From Rhodobacteraceae bacterium Alg238-R152 (GTDB taxonomy: Bacteria; Pseudomonadota; Alphaproteobacteria; Rhodobacterales; Rhodobacteraceae): DNA of 64,000 nucleotides. Positions 39,500-50,380 of the stretch are shown in pieces. Both the position numbers and the translations under genes were made by a program. The stretch spans positions 310,001 through 374,000 of the forward strand of contig UNRJ01000003.1 of the NCBI GenBank assembly GCA_900537125.1. The letters run 5' to 3'. Within the stretch, counting starts at the first letter, position 1; the number at the start of each line of letters is the position of its first letter. A model generated the notes under the pieces. It had not been told where the DNA came from. It did not search any database and worked only from the letters and a program-made list of their open reading frames with translations.

Positions 39500-41374
39500 C
39501 TATTCACGCCCTGCAAGGCGGCCAAACAGGCGCGCTACTAGCGAGCGCTTCTGCTTTGGTAGGGCCGCATTGAGGCCTTCGACAGGCTTCAGGGCGCGCG
39601 CTTCGGCGGTTTCGCCTTTGGTTTTGAATTGCAGCTCATAGAGGTCGGCGTAGATGCCACCACGGGCAAGCAGCTCCTCATGCGTGCCATTGTCGACAAC
39701 CTGACCTTTATCCATAACAAGGATTTTATCGGCGTCCCGCACGGTCGACAGTCGGTGAGCGATGACCAGAGTTGTACGCCCGGTAGAGAGCTTGTCTAGT
39801 GCAGACTGGACTACGGTTTCAGAGCGTGTATCGAGCGCAGATGTCGCTTCGTCGAGCAACAGGATTGGGGTGTCGCGCAACAAGGCGCGGGCAATCACAA
39901 CGCGCTGTCGCTGGCCGCCTGACAAATTGGTGCCACGTGGGCCAACTTCAGTGTCCAGACCGTTGGCCAATTTGGGCAGGAAGTCGGACACATGGGCCGC
40001 TTTCAGGACCTCTTGAAGGCGCTCTTCGCTGACGTCAGTTTGGTCCAGCAAGATGTTCTCGCGGATCGTGTCATCAAAAAGCATGGCTTCTTGGGACACG
40101 ACGGAAAACAGGCCACGCAAATCGGGGAGGCTCAAATCGCGGTTGTCTACAGCGCCGATCAAGCTCGTCCCTGATTGCGGGTCGACAAGGCGTGTTAACA
40201 CATTGAACACGGTAGACTTACCTGCGCCTGAGGCGCCCACAATAGCGGTGGTTTTGCCGGGTTCTGCAACAAAACTGGCACCATCCAAAACCGTGACATC
40301 GCCATATGACAAGTTAACCTTGTCCATTGTAATACCCGGCGTACCATGAGGAGCGGGTACTGAGCTGGGGGGGGACTTGATGGTGGGCTCTGTCTCGATA
40401 AGTTCTTTGAGGCGTTCGATGGCCGCTGCGGCAACTTGCCAACGGCCCGAAAGACCGGCGAGGCGGCGCAGTGGCTCAAACATCATTCCCAAGGCCGTGA
40501 AAAAGCTCATAAACTGGCCAATGGATTTTTCACCAGACACAATTTCACCACCGCCGTAGATGAGCACACAGAAAAATCCGAGGCCAGCAGTGAAATCGAC
40601 CATGGCGGCAATGGACGCCATGCCTGCTGTGGCGCGTACTTCGGCGCGCACCAGCTTGCGCGTCAAAAATCCAAACTTTGTGGTTTGGTAGTTCTCAAGC
40701 AGGTTGAGCTTGGTGGGAATGATGCCGTGAAATGTTTCATCAAGGCGGGTGGCAATTTTGGCACCCAAATCACGTGCCTCCCGTGCGCGCCGGCGAACAA
40801 ACCGCTGCGCCACCAAAGAGGGCAAAATGAGCAGAGGGGTTCCGACGCAGGCGACCAATGTCCAGCGCCAGTCCACGCTGACGGCGACACCAAAAAGCGC
40901 GATGAGCGAGATGAAGTCACGCCCTGCACCGGTGATGAAGGAGCTCCAGACACCGTTAATGGCACCCACATCCGATTGAGTGCGTTGGATCAAGTAGCCG
41001 GGCGGGTGTGTTTGGTGGAAGGCATTGTCCTGTAACATCATGCGGCCTAATAGGTCGATGCGCAGGTCAGCGGAGGTGCGTTGTGCGGCGGTGGTCATCA
41101 TGACCTTGTGGCCAATGCTGGTGACGCCGCGTGTGAAAAAGATGCCGGCAAAAACCAAGCCTACTGCCCAAAGTGCTGTTTCACTCCCGGCTGAGAAGGC
41201 GGTGTCAAACATCGGTTCCATCATCCAGGCGATGAGGCCAAGCGTGGAGCCTTCGATTGCCATGAGAACGGATGAGAAAATCAGCAGCCACTTGTGACGG
41301 TGGAGATACTTCCGCCAGAGCCAGGACAGCAAATAGCCGTTGTCTTTGGAGGGGTGGACGTCTGTGTCAGTCAC
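39500..41374 (-). CDS. ABC transporter, fused permease and ATPase (MsbA-like)
   Basis: A 624-residue half transporter. Six membrane helices lie in residues about 30-330, then an ATPase domain with GASGAGKST, a Q-loop VVSQEAMLFDDT, signature LSGGQRQRV and Walker B ILLLDEATSALD. It resembles lipid/lipid A flippases or drug exporters; the substrate is unknown. Its stop lies 7 nt from the convergent GT2 stop. Confidence 0.92.
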   Translation of the reverse strand: MTDTDVHPSKDNGYLLSWLWRKYLHRHKWLLIFSSVLMAIEGSTLGLIAWMMEPMFDTAFSAGSETALWAVGLVFAGIFFTRGVTSIGHKVMMTTAAQRTSADLRIDLLGRMMLQDNAFHQTHPPGYLIQRTQSDVGAINGVWSSFITGAGRDFISLIALFGVAVSVDWRWTLVACVGTPLLILPSLVAQRFVRRRAREARDLGAKIATRLDETFHGIIPTKLNLLENYQTTKFGFLTRKLVRAEVRATAGMASIAAMVDFTAGLGFFCVLIYGGGEIVSGEKSIGQFMSFFTALGMMFEPLRRLAGLSGRWQVAAAAIERLKELIETEPTIKSPPSSVPAPHGTPGITMDKVNLSYGDVTVLDGASFVAEPGKTTAIVGASGAGKSTVFNVLTRLVDPQSGTSLIGAVDNRDLSLPDLRGLFSVVSQEAMLFDDTIRENILLDQTDVSEERLQEVLKAAHVSDFLPKLANGLDTEVGPRGTNLSGGQRQRVVIARALLRDTPILLLDEATSALDTRSETVVQSALDKLSTGRTTLVIAHRLSTVRDADKILVMDKGQVVDNGTHEELLARGGIYADLYELQFKTKGETAEARALKPVEGLNAALPKQKRSLVARLFGRLAGRE

Positions 41375-41532
41375 GATTGCAGCCTTTTCCGACCTTGTAT
41401 TTGTATTTGACCTTTACAGGTCACGGGACCGCAAAACCAGAGCCAAAACAGGGGGCTTTGGGGTGGTGGTAGGCAATTGACGTTGCGCAAAAGCCAGCTA
41501 GGGTGCCAAGAAGATCGAAGGAGGCGGCAAAC

Positions 41533-42729
41533 ATGAAACTCACTCAGGGGCAAACCTATCTGGCGATTCCGGGACCATCGGTGATGCCGGAAGCGGTGTT
41601 GCGGGCGATGCATCGGGCGGCGCCAAACATCTATGAAGGTGAGTTGATTGACATGACACATGGGCTGTTGCCGGATCTGAAAAAGATCGCGGGCACACAG
41701 CATGACGTGGCCATCTATATCGGCAATGGTCACGCTGTTTGGGAAGCCTCGTTGGCCAATGTGATTGCAGAAGGCGATCGTGTTTTGGTGCCTGCGACGG
41801 GCGCATTTGGACATGGCTGGCGTGAGGTCGCAGCCGGGCTAGGGGCCGAGTGTGAAGTGATTGATTTTGGGCGCCGAGCTCCGATAGATCCGGCAAAGGT
41901 GGCGGAGGCGTTGGCGGCAGACAAGGCGCACAGCATCAAAGCTGTGTTGGCTGTGCATGTGGACACATCCACTTCAGTGCGCAATGACATCGCCGCATTG
42001 CGCGCGGCAATTGATGCGACCGGCCACCCCGCTTTGTTGATGGTGGATTGCATCGCATCCCTTGGCTGTGACCGTTTTGAAATGGACGCCTGGGGTGTCG
42101 ACGTGATGATTGCCGCCAGCCAGAAAGGGCTGATGGTGCCGCCAGGCATGGCGTTTGTGTTCTTTAACGAAAAGGCTGCTGCGTGTCGGGCAAAAATGCC
42201 CCGTGTGAGCAGATACTGGGATTGGGGGCCTCGGGCCAATCCTGATGCGTACTATCAGTTGTTTTGTGGCACAGCACCGACGCATCACTTGTATGGGTTG
42301 CGGGTTGCGCTGGATATGATCCTTGAGGAAGGTCTGGAACAGGTTTGGCAGCGCCATGAGGTTTTGGCGAAGGCGATTTGGGCCGCCTGTGACGCGTGGA
42401 GCGTTGGTGGCCCCTTGGAGCTGAACATTGGGGCGGCGGCGGAACGTAGCCGCGCGGTGACGTCTCTGCGGATTGGCAAAGAACATGGCACGCGGTTGCG
42501 GCGTTGGTGTCAGGATCAGGCTGGTGTGACGCTGGGCATTGGGTTGGGCATGGCCACAGAAGACGATCCGAAAAGTGACGGTTTTTTCCGCTTTGGCCAT
42601 ATGGGGCATGTGAATGCCCAGATGGTCATGGGGCTGTTGGCCAGCGTGCAAACGGGTCTCATTGCGCTGGATATTCCGCACGGTCCCGGCGGCATTGAGG
42701 CGGCGGCGCGGGTGATTGCAGACGTCTAA
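41533..42729 (+). CDS. Class V PLP aminotransferase, alanine/serine-glyoxylate type
   Basis: A 398-residue PLP enzyme. IPGPSVMPEAVL at the N-terminus, MVDCIASLGCDRFEMDAWGVDV, and the PLP Lys in AASQKGLMVPPG (around residue 200). These match alanine-glyoxylate / serine-glyoxylate aminotransferases; substrate specificity is uncertain. AAGGAGG precedes the ATG at 41533. Confidence 0.85.
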   Translation: MKLTQGQTYLAIPGPSVMPEAVLRAMHRAAPNIYEGELIDMTHGLLPDLKKIAGTQHDVAIYIGNGHAVWEASLANVIAEGDRVLVPATGAFGHGWREVAAGLGAECEVIDFGRRAPIDPAKVAEALAADKAHSIKAVLAVHVDTSTSVRNDIAALRAAIDATGHPALLMVDCIASLGCDRFEMDAWGVDVMIAASQKGLMVPPGMAFVFFNEKAAACRAKMPRVSRYWDWGPRANPDAYYQLFCGTAPTHHLYGLRVALDMILEEGLEQVWQRHEVLAKAIWAACDAWSVGGPLELNIGAAAERSRAVTSLRIGKEHGTRLRRWCQDQAGVTLGIGLGMATEDDPKSDGFFRFGHMGHVNAQMVMGLLASVQTGLIALDIPHGPGGIEAAARVIADV

Positions 42730-42911
42730 GCCTGGCTATTGAGATGGGAGCGCAGGCGGTCGATGCCTGCGTTCATAATCAAGGCCAAGACGATCACTGC
42801 AGGAAATCCCCAAAGCAGAAACACCAGTACAAAAACCCAAAGCAGGTTCACAAACCCCATGATCATGCAGGTGGTGGTGAAATCTTCAACAGGTTGGACA
42901 GGGCGCGACAT
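42726..42911 (-). CDS. Small membrane protein
   Basis: A 61-residue protein with one or two hydrophobic helices (CMIMGFVNLLWVFVLVFLLWG, FPAVIVLALIMNAG). It overlaps the aminotransferase stop by 4 nt on the opposite strand. Real because of the clean membrane pattern; function unknown. Confidence 0.6.
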   Translation of the reverse strand: MSRPVQPVEDFTTTCMIMGFVNLLWVFVLVFLLWGFPAVIVLALIMNAGIDRLRSHLNSQA

Positions 42912-43001
42912 CGCAGGCTCTCTTTACACTTAGCGTGCTTTGATTCGTGCCATAGAACGGGAAAAAAACTATGAACGCGGTGTGCGTTAAGTGTGGGGGC
43001 G

Positions 43002-44105
43002 TTAGGTCAGGTCCGCCAAGGCCTCGCCAAGTGCTTTGTCCAGGAGCGTGATCTCGGCCTCGGGTGCGCAGCTGACGCGGATGCAGCGGTTTTGTGGCGC
43101 GACAAAAGGCATACGAGCAAAGATACCGCGTGCGACCAAACCGTCGAGGATGGCTTTGGCATAAGCGCCGTCACGGCCGCAATCCACAGCAACAAAATTG
43201 GTGGCTGAAGGCAAAGCCTTGAAGCCGTGTTTGGCGGTAACTTTGGTGATGTGCTGGCGAGAGGCTTCGACTTTGGCACAGGTCGCTGCGAGCCAAGAGG
43301 TGTCTTGCAGTGCCGCCAGCGCACCGGCTTGTGCAGCGCGGTTCATGCCAAAATGATTGCGGATTTTCTCAAACGCTCGAATGTTGGTGGCTTCGCCCAT
43401 GGCGTAGCCCACACGGGCGCCAGCCATGCCATACGCTTTGGAAAAGGTGCGCATGCGGACCACGCGGGGATCATTGATGTCGATCGCCGGTGCGGTGCCT
43501 TCGGGGGCCAATTCAACGTAGGCCTCATCTAGCAAAAGCAGACAGCCGTCTGGAATATTGTCGAGTTGGGCGACAATGTCTTCGCCCGCACACCAGCTGC
43601 CCATTGGATTGTCGGGGTTGGCAAAGTAGACGAGTTTGGCGTCAACGGTAGCGGCTTTGGCCAACAGGGCAGCGAGGTCTTCTGCGTCATCGCGGTAAGG
43701 CACTTTGTGCAGCGTGCCGCCAAAGCCTGCGACATGGTAGTTGAAAGTAGGGTAGGCGCCCTCAGACGTGACAACCGCGTCCCCTTCACCAATCAGTAAG
43801 CGGACGAGATATCCCAGCAGGCCGTCGATGCCTTCGCCGACAACAAGGTTTTCCAGGGCGATGCTGTGATGCGCGGCCAAGGCGTGGCGCAGATCAAAAC
43901 TCTCGGGGTCGCCATACATCCAGATATCCCCAGCAGCCTTTTGCATCGCAGTGATTGCCTTGGGCGAGGGGCCAAAGATATTTTCATTGGCGCCAATGCG
44001 GGCAGCAAAGGGATGGCCCATGGCGCGCTCTTGCGCTTCGGGGCCAACAAAAGGAACAGTGGCGGGCAGGCTTTGAGCCAGTTTGGTATAGCGAGGTCCG
44101 GTCAT
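43002..44105 (-). CDS. HisC-like histidinol-phosphate aminotransferase family
   Basis: A 367-residue class I/II PLP aminotransferase. IGANENIFGPSPKAI, the DNPMG motif (ANPDNPMGS), LLDEAYVEL and the PLP Lys in TFSKAYGMAGARVGYA are HisC-like. It may be a second HisC-like enzyme rather than the one of the his operon. Start 44105 gives MTGPRYTKLAQSL; no strong ribosome site is visible. Divergent from the crotonase. Confidence 0.85.
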   Translation of the reverse strand: MTGPRYTKLAQSLPATVPFVGPEAQERAMGHPFAARIGANENIFGPSPKAITAMQKAAGDIWMYGDPESFDLRHALAAHHSIALENLVVGEGIDGLLGYLVRLLIGEGDAVVTSEGAYPTFNYHVAGFGGTLHKVPYRDDAEDLAALLAKAATVDAKLVYFANPDNPMGSWCAGEDIVAQLDNIPDGCLLLLDEAYVELAPEGTAPAIDINDPRVVRMRTFSKAYGMAGARVGYAMGEATNIRAFEKIRNHFGMNRAAQAGALAALQDTSWLAATCAKVEASRQHITKVTAKHGFKALPSATNFVAVDCGRDGAYAKAILDGLVARGIFARMPFVAPQNRCIRVSCAPEAEITLLDKALGEALADLT

Positions 44106-44226
44106 GCGCGGAAAGTGACGCAAGGACGGGGATGGCACAAGAGGAAATGCCCTCACGTCAGGGTGGATTTTCAGCAGGCGCGCGCAGAGTGTAGGATCAA
44201 GAAAACCCATCTGTGAGGAGGCTGTT

Positions 44227-45018
44227 ATGGCCCGTGTATCGGTAGAGATCAAAGACCACATCGCCCATGTGCGGCTGACCCGTGGCGACAAGATGAACGC
44301 GCTGGATCAGGCGATGTTTGATGGCATCATCGCGGCTGGTGAAGGTCTGATGGACAATGACGATGTGCGTGTGGTGGTGCTTTCTGGTGAGGGAAAGTCG
44401 TTCTGCGCTGGACTGGACGTGATGAGCTTTGCCGCCCTTGCGGGGCAAGACCCGGTGGCGCGGATCATGCCGCGTACGCACGGTAATGCGAACGATGCGC
44501 AGCAGGTGGCGATGGTGTGGCGCAAGCTGAAGGTGCCGGTGATTGCGGCGCTGCAGGGCGTGGCCTTTGGTGGCGGCTGTCAGTTGGCGCTGGGGGCAGA
44601 TATACGGTTTGCGGCCCCAGGCACGAAGATGGCGATCATGGAGATGAAATGGGGGCTGATCCCGGACATGGGTGGGATGACGCTGTTGCCGCATCTTGTG
44701 CGCTCAGATGTGTTGCGGCGATTGACCTATACGGCGGCGCCGGTTGAGGCGGAGCAGGCTTTGGCTTGGGGGCTGGTGACCGAGATTTCCGAGGATCCGT
44801 TGGCGGCAGCTATGGCATTGGCGGAAGAGATTGCCGGTAAGAGCCCGTCAGCGGTACAGGCGGCCAAGGCGTTGATTGGCTACGCAGAAGCGCACATGCA
44901 TGATGAAGATGCGGTGCTGCTGGAAGAGAGCCGGGCGCAGGCGGATTTGATTGGTAAACCTCACCAGATGGAAGTGATTGCGGCGAACATCCAGAAGCGT
45001 AAGCCGGTGTTCAAGTAA
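44227..45018 (+). CDS. Enoyl-CoA hydratase/isomerase (crotonase) family
   Basis: A 263-residue crotonase-fold enzyme: SGEGKSFCAGLDV and GVAFGGGCQLALGADIRFAAP supply the oxyanion-hole and CoA-binding segments; the family Glu is in MEMKWGLIPDMGG. Likely acts in acyl-CoA metabolism; the exact reaction is unknown. GAGGAGG precedes the start. Confidence 0.88.
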   Translation: MARVSVEIKDHIAHVRLTRGDKMNALDQAMFDGIIAAGEGLMDNDDVRVVVLSGEGKSFCAGLDVMSFAALAGQDPVARIMPRTHGNANDAQQVAMVWRKLKVPVIAALQGVAFGGGCQLALGADIRFAAPGTKMAIMEMKWGLIPDMGGMTLLPHLVRSDVLRRLTYTAAPVEAEQALAWGLVTEISEDPLAAAMALAEEIAGKSPSAVQAAKALIGYAEAHMHDEDAVLLEESRAQADLIGKPHQMEVIAANIQKRKPVFK

Positions 45019-45097
45019 GGCCGAAGAGGGGCTGCCTTCTCGCCAAAGGCCGGTCACGTGGCCTTCAGATGTTGTTTAACGGGGTTTCGAACAGAGC

Positions 45098-45125
45098 GCA
45101 TCATGCCCAAACATGGGCATGATGC
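45098..45125. terminator. Convergent stem-loop between crotonase and valS
   Basis: GCATCATGCCC (45098-45108) and GGGCATGATGC (45115-45125) form a perfect 11-bp stem with a 6-nt loop in the 123-bp gap between convergent genes. On the plus strand TAAGTTTTC follows; on the minus strand only weak T-content follows. Likely ends crotonase transcription, perhaps both. Confidence 0.7.
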
Positions 45126-45141
45126 TAAGTTTTCAAACGCG

Positions 45142-48100
45142 TCAGTCGAGCTCGGCCAGCTTGGCGAGCGCCGACTTGATCTTGGCTTCTTCTTCTTCGC
45201 GCAGGGCCAGGTTTTCCCGGGCCTCAGCCACCACCTCTTCGGGGGCAGATGCTGCGAATTTTGGGTTCTTCAACCGGCCCCGTAAGCCGCCCAGTTCCTT
45301 TGCCAGTTTGCCGAGGTTCTTTTCTTGGCGGGCCTTTTCAGCAGCGACATCAATGATATCGGCAAGCGGCAGCGCAAAGGACGCACCGGGAGCGCCGATA
45401 GAGATACAGCCCTTTGGCAATTCGTCCGTCTGGGTCAGGCTTTCGATGCGGGCCTTGTTCATGATCAGCGCACCGTTGCGATCCCAGTAGGTCTGTGCGG
45501 CATCGTCCATTTCGGTGACCAGCATGGGTACAATGGACCCTGAGGGCACGTTGAGCTGTGCGCGCGCAGAGCGCACGTTGCCAATCACCGCGATGACCCA
45601 GTTCATTTCGGCTTCGGCCTCGGCGTCTACGAGATCGGCGGCTGTGTAGCTTGGCCATTGGGCGTGAGCGAGCATCTTACCGGCATCGCCCGTCTTAACG
45701 CCTCGCCCCTCGGTGATGTTCCACAGCTCTTCGGTGACAAAAGGCATGATCGGGTGCATCAGGATCAACGCTTGGTCGATGACCCAGGCAAAGGTCGCGC
45801 GGGTTTCTTCTTTGGCGGCGTCGTTGTCGCCCTGGAACACTGGTTTTGTGAACTCCAGGTAGCGGTCGCAGAATGTGTTCCAGAAGGTGGAATACAGCGC
45901 GTTGGCTGCGTCGTTGAAGCGGAAGCTTTCAAAGCCTGCATCCACTTCTTCGCGCAGTTTGGCAATCTCACCGATGATCCAACGGTTCAGCGGCAGGGTC
46001 GCTTTGGGAGGCTCAGCGCCGCGTTCAGCGTTAAAGGCGTCAATCTGGCTATCACCATAGGAACAAGCCTGCCAAATTTTGGTGACAAAGTTGCGGTAGC
46101 CTTCGATGCGCTTCATGTCGAGTTTCAGCACACCACCTAGCGAGGCCATGGCAGCATTGGTAAAGCGCAACGCGTCGGTGCCATATTGGTCGATGATCTC
46201 CAGTGGGTCCACCACATTGCCGGTGGACTTGGACATCTTTTTGCCTTTGGCGTCGCGCACGAGGCCATGCAGGTAGACGGTGTCAAATGGGATCTGATCC
46301 ACCACGGCCAGCTGCATCATCATCATGCGCGCCACCCAGAAGAACAGGATGTCCTGACCGGTGACCAGCGTGGAGGTCGGGAAGTATTTGTCCAATGCGT
46401 CGGTGTTTTCGGGCCAGCCGAGGGTGCCGATCGGCCAAAGGCCGGAAGAGAACCAGGTGTCGAGTACGTCAGGGTCGCGCCACACCGGGTACACCAGTTT
46501 TAGCGGGTCTTGGTCCAGCACATATTGTGCCAGGCTTTCGGCCAGCATGTGGATGGCTGCGTGCTTGTCCGCTACTTCGACCACTTTTGCGTGGTTCAAA
46601 GGTGCCGGTATGTTGGCGTTGTCATCGAGGAAGGATGAGATCACGCCTTCAAAATTTGGCGCACAGTGTGACACGTTTTTGCGGTGCAACATGCCGCCGT
46701 CACCGAGCAGGCGGCCCATTTCAACCAAATCAAGCGTGCCATTGCCTTCGTCATCCTTGAAGTCTTCAGCTGACAGATCGAGGCCGTACCACACCGGAAT
46801 TTGGTGGCCCCACCAGAGTTGGCGGGAGATACACCAAGGCTCGATATTTTCCAGCCAGTGGTAATAGGTCTTTTCTCCGCTTTCCGGCAGAATTTTCACA
46901 TCGCCATTGCGGACCGCGTCGAGCGCTGGTTTGACGATTTTATCAGTTTCCACAAACCACTGGTCGGTCAGCATTGGCTCGATAACCACCTTGGAGCGGT
47001 CGCCAAACGGCTGCATGATGGGTTTGTTTTCGACTACCGGGATGTCACGGAAGGCTTCGTGGCCCTCGTCGTCGACGTAGTGTTCGGTGGTCATCACCGC
47101 GAGGCCTTCACTGGTGATCTGCTCCACTACCAGTTTGCGCGCCTCAAAGCGGTCCAGACCGCGCAGATCATCCGGCACAAGGTTCACGCCGTCAGCTTCG
47201 TTCACGGTCAGGGTGCGCTCGCCTTTGGCCACGGCCATGGCGATGGTGGCGGCGGCATCGTAGCCGTCGCCATCCGCGCGCATGGCGCCTTTCGTGTCCA
47301 TCAGGCGGTACATTGGGATGCCGCCACGCTTGGCAACCTGGTAGTCGTTGAAGTCATGTGCACCGGTGATTTTCACAGCGCCGGAGCCGAAATCCTTGTC
47401 CGGGTATTCGTCGGTGATGATCGGGATCAGACGGCGGTGTTCTTTGGGACCTACCGGAATTTCGCAGAGTTTGCCAATGATGGGTGCGTAACGCTCATCA
47501 GACGGGTGCACAGCCACGGCGCCGTCGCCTAGCATGGTTTCCGGACGGGTTGTTGCGATGGAGATGTAATCGCGCTCTTCTTCGAGGATGACGTTGCCGT
47601 CTTCGTCTTTCTCGACATAGGTGTAGGTCGCACCATTCGCGAGCGGGTACTTGAAGTGCCACATGTGGCCGGCCACTTCGATGTTTTCCACTTCGAGGTC
47701 GGAGATCGCGGTTTCAAAATGCGGGTCCCAGTTCACCAGGCGTTTGCCACGGTAAATCAGCCCCTTGTTGTACATTTCAACAAAGACTTTGAGCACCGCA
47801 TCGTGGAAGTTTCCGCCCGCCACATCGTCTGGTGCGCCAGGGGCACCGGACATGGTGAAGGCTTCGCGGGAAAAGTCGCAAGAGGCGCCAAGGCGTTTGA
47901 GCTGGTTGATGATGGTGCCGCCGCTTTCGGCTTTCCAGTCCCAGACTTTTTCGAGGAATTTCTCACGGCCCAGCTCGGCGCGCGACGGCTGTTGGGTTTG
48001 TGCCAGCTTGCGCTCTACAACCATTTGGGTGGCGATGCCCGCGTGGTCGGTGCCTGGCTGCCAGAGGGTGTCAAAGCCCTGCATGCGTTTCCAGCGGATC

Positions 48101-48297
48101 AGGATGTCCTGCAACGTGTTGTTGAAGGCGTGACCCATGTGCAGAACGCCGGTGACGTTGGGCGGTGGGATCATGATGCAGTAGGTAGAAGCACCTGGTT
48201 TTGCGTTTGCGCCTGCGGTGAAGCAGCCTGCTTTTTCCCACGCGTCAAATAGCCGGCCTTCGGCCTCGGCTGCGTTGAAGGTTTTTTCCATCGCCAT
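45142..48297 (-). CDS. valS: Valyl-tRNA synthetase
   Basis: A 1051-residue class I aminoacyl-tRNA synthetase that charges tRNA-Val. [15 protein letters not shown] (HIGH motif, about residue 40-55) and [10 protein letters not shown] (about 685-692) are present, with an editing domain between and a C-terminal coiled coil. The start at 48297 has AAGGGAT about 10 nt upstream; ATG 48291 is an alternative. Confidence 0.97.
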   Translation of the reverse strand: MAMEKTFNAAEAEGRLFDAWEKAGCFTAGANAKPGASTYCIMIPPPNVTGVLHMGHAFNNTLQDILIRWKRMQGFDTLWQPGTDHAGIATQMVVERKLAQTQQPSRAELGREKFLEKVWDWKAESGGTIINQLKRLGASCDFSREAFTMSGAPGAPDDVAGGNFHDAVLKVFVEMYNKGLIYRGKRLVNWDPHFETAISDLEVENIEVAGHMWHFKYPLANGATYTYVEKDEDGNVILEEERDYISIATTRPETMLGDGAVAVHPSDERYAPIIGKLCEIPVGPKEHRRLIPIITDEYPDKDFGSGAVKITGAHDFNDYQVAKRGGIPMYRLMDTKGAMRADGDGYDAAATIAMAVAKGERTLTVNEADGVNLVPDDLRGLDRFEARKLVVEQITSEGLAVMTTEHYVDDEGHEAFRDIPVVENKPIMQPFGDRSKVVIEPMLTDQWFVETDKIVKPALDAVRNGDVKILPESGEKTYYHWLENIEPWCISRQLWWGHQIPVWYGLDLSAEDFKDDEGNGTLDLVEMGRLLGDGGMLHRKNVSHCAPNFEGVISSFLDDNANIPAPLNHAKVVEVADKHAAIHMLAESLAQYVLDQDPLKLVYPVWRDPDVLDTWFSSGLWPIGTLGWPENTDALDKYFPTSTLVTGQDILFFWVARMMMMQLAVVDQIPFDTVYLHGLVRDAKGKKMSKSTGNVVDPLEIIDQYGTDALRFTNAAMASLGGVLKLDMKRIEGYRNFVTKIWQACSYGDSQIDAFNAERGAEPPKATLPLNRWIIGEIAKLREEVDAGFESFRFNDAANALYSTFWNTFCDRYLEFTKPVFQGDNDAAKEETRATFAWVIDQALILMHPIMPFVTEELWNITEGRGVKTGDAGKMLAHAQWPSYTAADLVDAEAEAEMNWVIAVIGNVRSARAQLNVPSGSIVPMLVTEMDDAAQTYWDRNGALIMNKARIESLTQTDELPKGCISIGAPGASFALPLADIIDVAAEKARQEKNLGKLAKELGGLRGRLKNPKFAASAPEEVVAEARENLALREEEEAKIKSALAKLAELD

Positions 48298-48626
48298 TGG
48301 TGTGATCCCTTGTGTCGGTTCGCGCCCGTTATCAATCGGAGTTGTCTCTATCGAATGCGCGCACAAAGGGGAAGCGGGAAGAGATTGTTTAGCAAGGTGG
48401 AGAAAACATGAATTTATTCACTCAAGTTGGAGAAATTCAAAAAAGATCTGGTTTGTTAAGGTTCTGTTAACACTTGGCGCGGCATAAGCAGGGTGTGGCG
48501 CAGGACGCCTCCACGCTAGAAGGCGATGAGATGTACATCCTGCGTGCCAGAACGGCACGCAAATCATCTCCCCCTCGAAGTTTCCCAAAATATGAGCGTC
48601 TCTTGAGTAGGGATACTGGTGCGTGG
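48298..48626. other. Intergenic between valS and the Lrp gene
   Basis: These 329 bases hold no convincing gene. A 20-codon frame with its own GGAGA starts at 48408 and would end at 48470; it has no known role. A CGTGCC...GGCACG stem occurs at about 48542-48558. The valS promoter should lie at the left end. Confidence 0.4.
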
Positions 48627-49064
48627 TCAGCCGCGTGGGCGGTCCAGCTTGGTGGAGAGGTGGATCAGGCTTTCTGAACTTTTCACGCCTTTGGCCTCAC
48701 CAATGTTGTCCAAGGTGTCGTCCAGCTCCGAGGTGCTGTCGGCGGCGAGTTGTACAATCAGATCAAAGCGACCGGAGCAGGTGTTTACACTTTCCACAGC
48801 TGGCAGAGATTTGAGGCGGTCCAGCACAATGGGGCCGCTGCGCAATTCGATCGAAAGCAGTGCCGTGGCGCGCAGCCTTGGGCGGGCGGCATCCCCAAGG
48901 CGCAGCGTGTAGCCTGCGATAGCGCCGGAGGTTTCCAGACGGTCGATGCGGGCCTGCACCGTGGTGCGGGCCAGGCCCAGTTTACGGGCCAAGGTGGCCA
49001 CTGGGGCGCGGGCGTTCTCGCTGAGCAGGGCTAGGAGCCGGGTGTCTGTTTCGTCAAGTCGCAT
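48627..49064 (-). CDS. Lrp/AsnC family transcriptional regulator
   Basis: A 145-residue regulator: MRLDETDTRLLALLSENARAP begins the HTH (GLARTTVQARIDRLE), and a RAM domain follows (RSGPIVLDRLKSL...VNTCSGRFDLIVQ). Ligands are usually amino acids. It is divergent from the decarboxylase-like gene 108 bp away and probably controls it. Confidence 0.9.
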   Translation of the reverse strand: MRLDETDTRLLALLSENARAPVATLARKLGLARTTVQARIDRLETSGAIAGYTLRLGDAARPRLRATALLSIELRSGPIVLDRLKSLPAVESVNTCSGRFDLIVQLAADSTSELDDTLDNIGEAKGVKSSESLIHLSTKLDRPRG

Positions 49065-49171
49065 GGTGCCGCCGTCTATATGCCGAGTCTTTCCTGCATT
49101 CTTACCAGAGTGCCGCGTGGAATCGACAAGGAAATCCCTCAAGCTGATAAAAAACAGGATTGAGGTAGGAA

Positions 49172-50302
49172 ATGCGCAATGATCCGGCCCTTTGGCCGTC
49201 CCCTTCTTGGCATCTGACGAAGTTTTCGCCGGACGCGCCGGTTTTGTATTTTGCCCCAGAGGTGTTGCAAGCCACGGCGCGGCGGTTTATTGACGGTTTT
49301 GCCGGGTTGGTGACCTATGCGGTGAAGGCCAATGACGATGAGGCGGTGCTGTCCAATTTGGTGAACGCCGGGCTGACGGCCTTTGATGTGGCGTCGCCGT
49401 TGGAGATGGCGCGAGTGCGGCGTGTGGCGCCGGATGCGGTGCTGCATTATCACAACCCGGTGCGGTCGGTGGCGGAGATCACTGAGGCGGTGGGGCATGG
49501 CATTGCCAGCTGGTCGGTGGATTGTCCGCGCGAGTTGCAGAAGCTGGCGGATGTGCCGCGTGCAGGGACGGAGATTGCGGTGCGGCTGCGGTTGCCGGTG
49601 GCCGGTGCGGCTTATGACTTTGGCGAGAAATTTGGCGCGGATCCGGATCAGGCGGTGGCCTTGTTGCAGCAGGCGCGGGAGATGGGGTTTAAGACCTCTT
49701 TGACCTTCCATCCTGGTACACAATGCGCCGATCCGCAGGCCTGGGCGGTGTATATTGTCGAGGCGGCAGATGTGGCACGGCGGGCAGGCGTGTCTTTGAA
49801 ACGGCTAAATGTCGGTGGCGGCTTTGCAGCGCATCGCAGCGGTCCTGCGCCGGATTTGGAGGCGATTTTCGATCGGATTGCAGCGGAGACGATACGGGCG
49901 TTTGGTGATGAGGTGCCTGCGCTGGTCTGTGAACCGGGCCGTGCGATGGTGGCTGAAGCGTTCACACTGGCGGTGCGGGTGAAGACGGTGCGCGATACGG
50001 CGGTGTTTCTGAATGACGGCATTTATGGCGCGCTGACCGAGTTGCGCGACATTGGCGTGCCGGATCGGATTTCTGTGCTGCGCCCGGATGGGGCAGTTGT
50101 GGACGGCGACATGGCGCGCAAAGTTGTTTACGGGCCGACGTGTGACAGTCTGGATCGGTTGCCGGATCCGGTAGCTTTGCCAGCGCAGATTGCCGAGGGG
50201 GATTTTGTGATGATCAAAGCCATGGGGGCCTATTCATCATCCCTGTCAACCGGGTTCAACGGTTATGGGCTGCAAGAAATGGTAACTGTCGCCACGTTGT
50301 AA
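49172..50302 (+). CDS. Ornithine/lysine/diaminopimelate decarboxylase-like PLP enzyme
   Basis: A 376-residue fold III PLP decarboxylase. The PLP Lys is in VTYAVKAND (about residue 52), VGGGF is the phosphate-binding segment, CEPGRAMV (about 250) and GPTCDSLD (about 330) carry the substrate Cys. The length is typical of bacterial ornithine decarboxylases of this type; exact substrate uncertain. Divergent from the Lrp gene. Confidence 0.87.
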   Translation: MRNDPALWPSPSWHLTKFSPDAPVLYFAPEVLQATARRFIDGFAGLVTYAVKANDDEAVLSNLVNAGLTAFDVASPLEMARVRRVAPDAVLHYHNPVRSVAEITEAVGHGIASWSVDCPRELQKLADVPRAGTEIAVRLRLPVAGAAYDFGEKFGADPDQAVALLQQAREMGFKTSLTFHPGTQCADPQAWAVYIVEAADVARRAGVSLKRLNVGGGFAAHRSGPAPDLEAIFDRIAAETIRAFGDEVPALVCEPGRAMVAEAFTLAVRVKTVRDTAVFLNDGIYGALTELRDIGVPDRISVLRPDGAVVDGDMARKVVYGPTCDSLDRLPDPVALPAQIAEGDFVMIKAMGAYSSSLSTGFNGYGLQEMVTVATL

Positions 50303-50380
50303 GGCACAACAGGCTCTGGACACCCCTGCAATGCGCGATAGAGTTGCTCTTCGGAGCGACGCGCAGGGGAGCCAGTAGTC

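Noticed and set aside
48408-48470. 20-codon frame with ribosome-like GGAGA before valS
   Set aside because: Too short, no hydrophobic or regulatory pattern such as Val codons for attenuation, and no coupling to a neighbour; kept only as a note.
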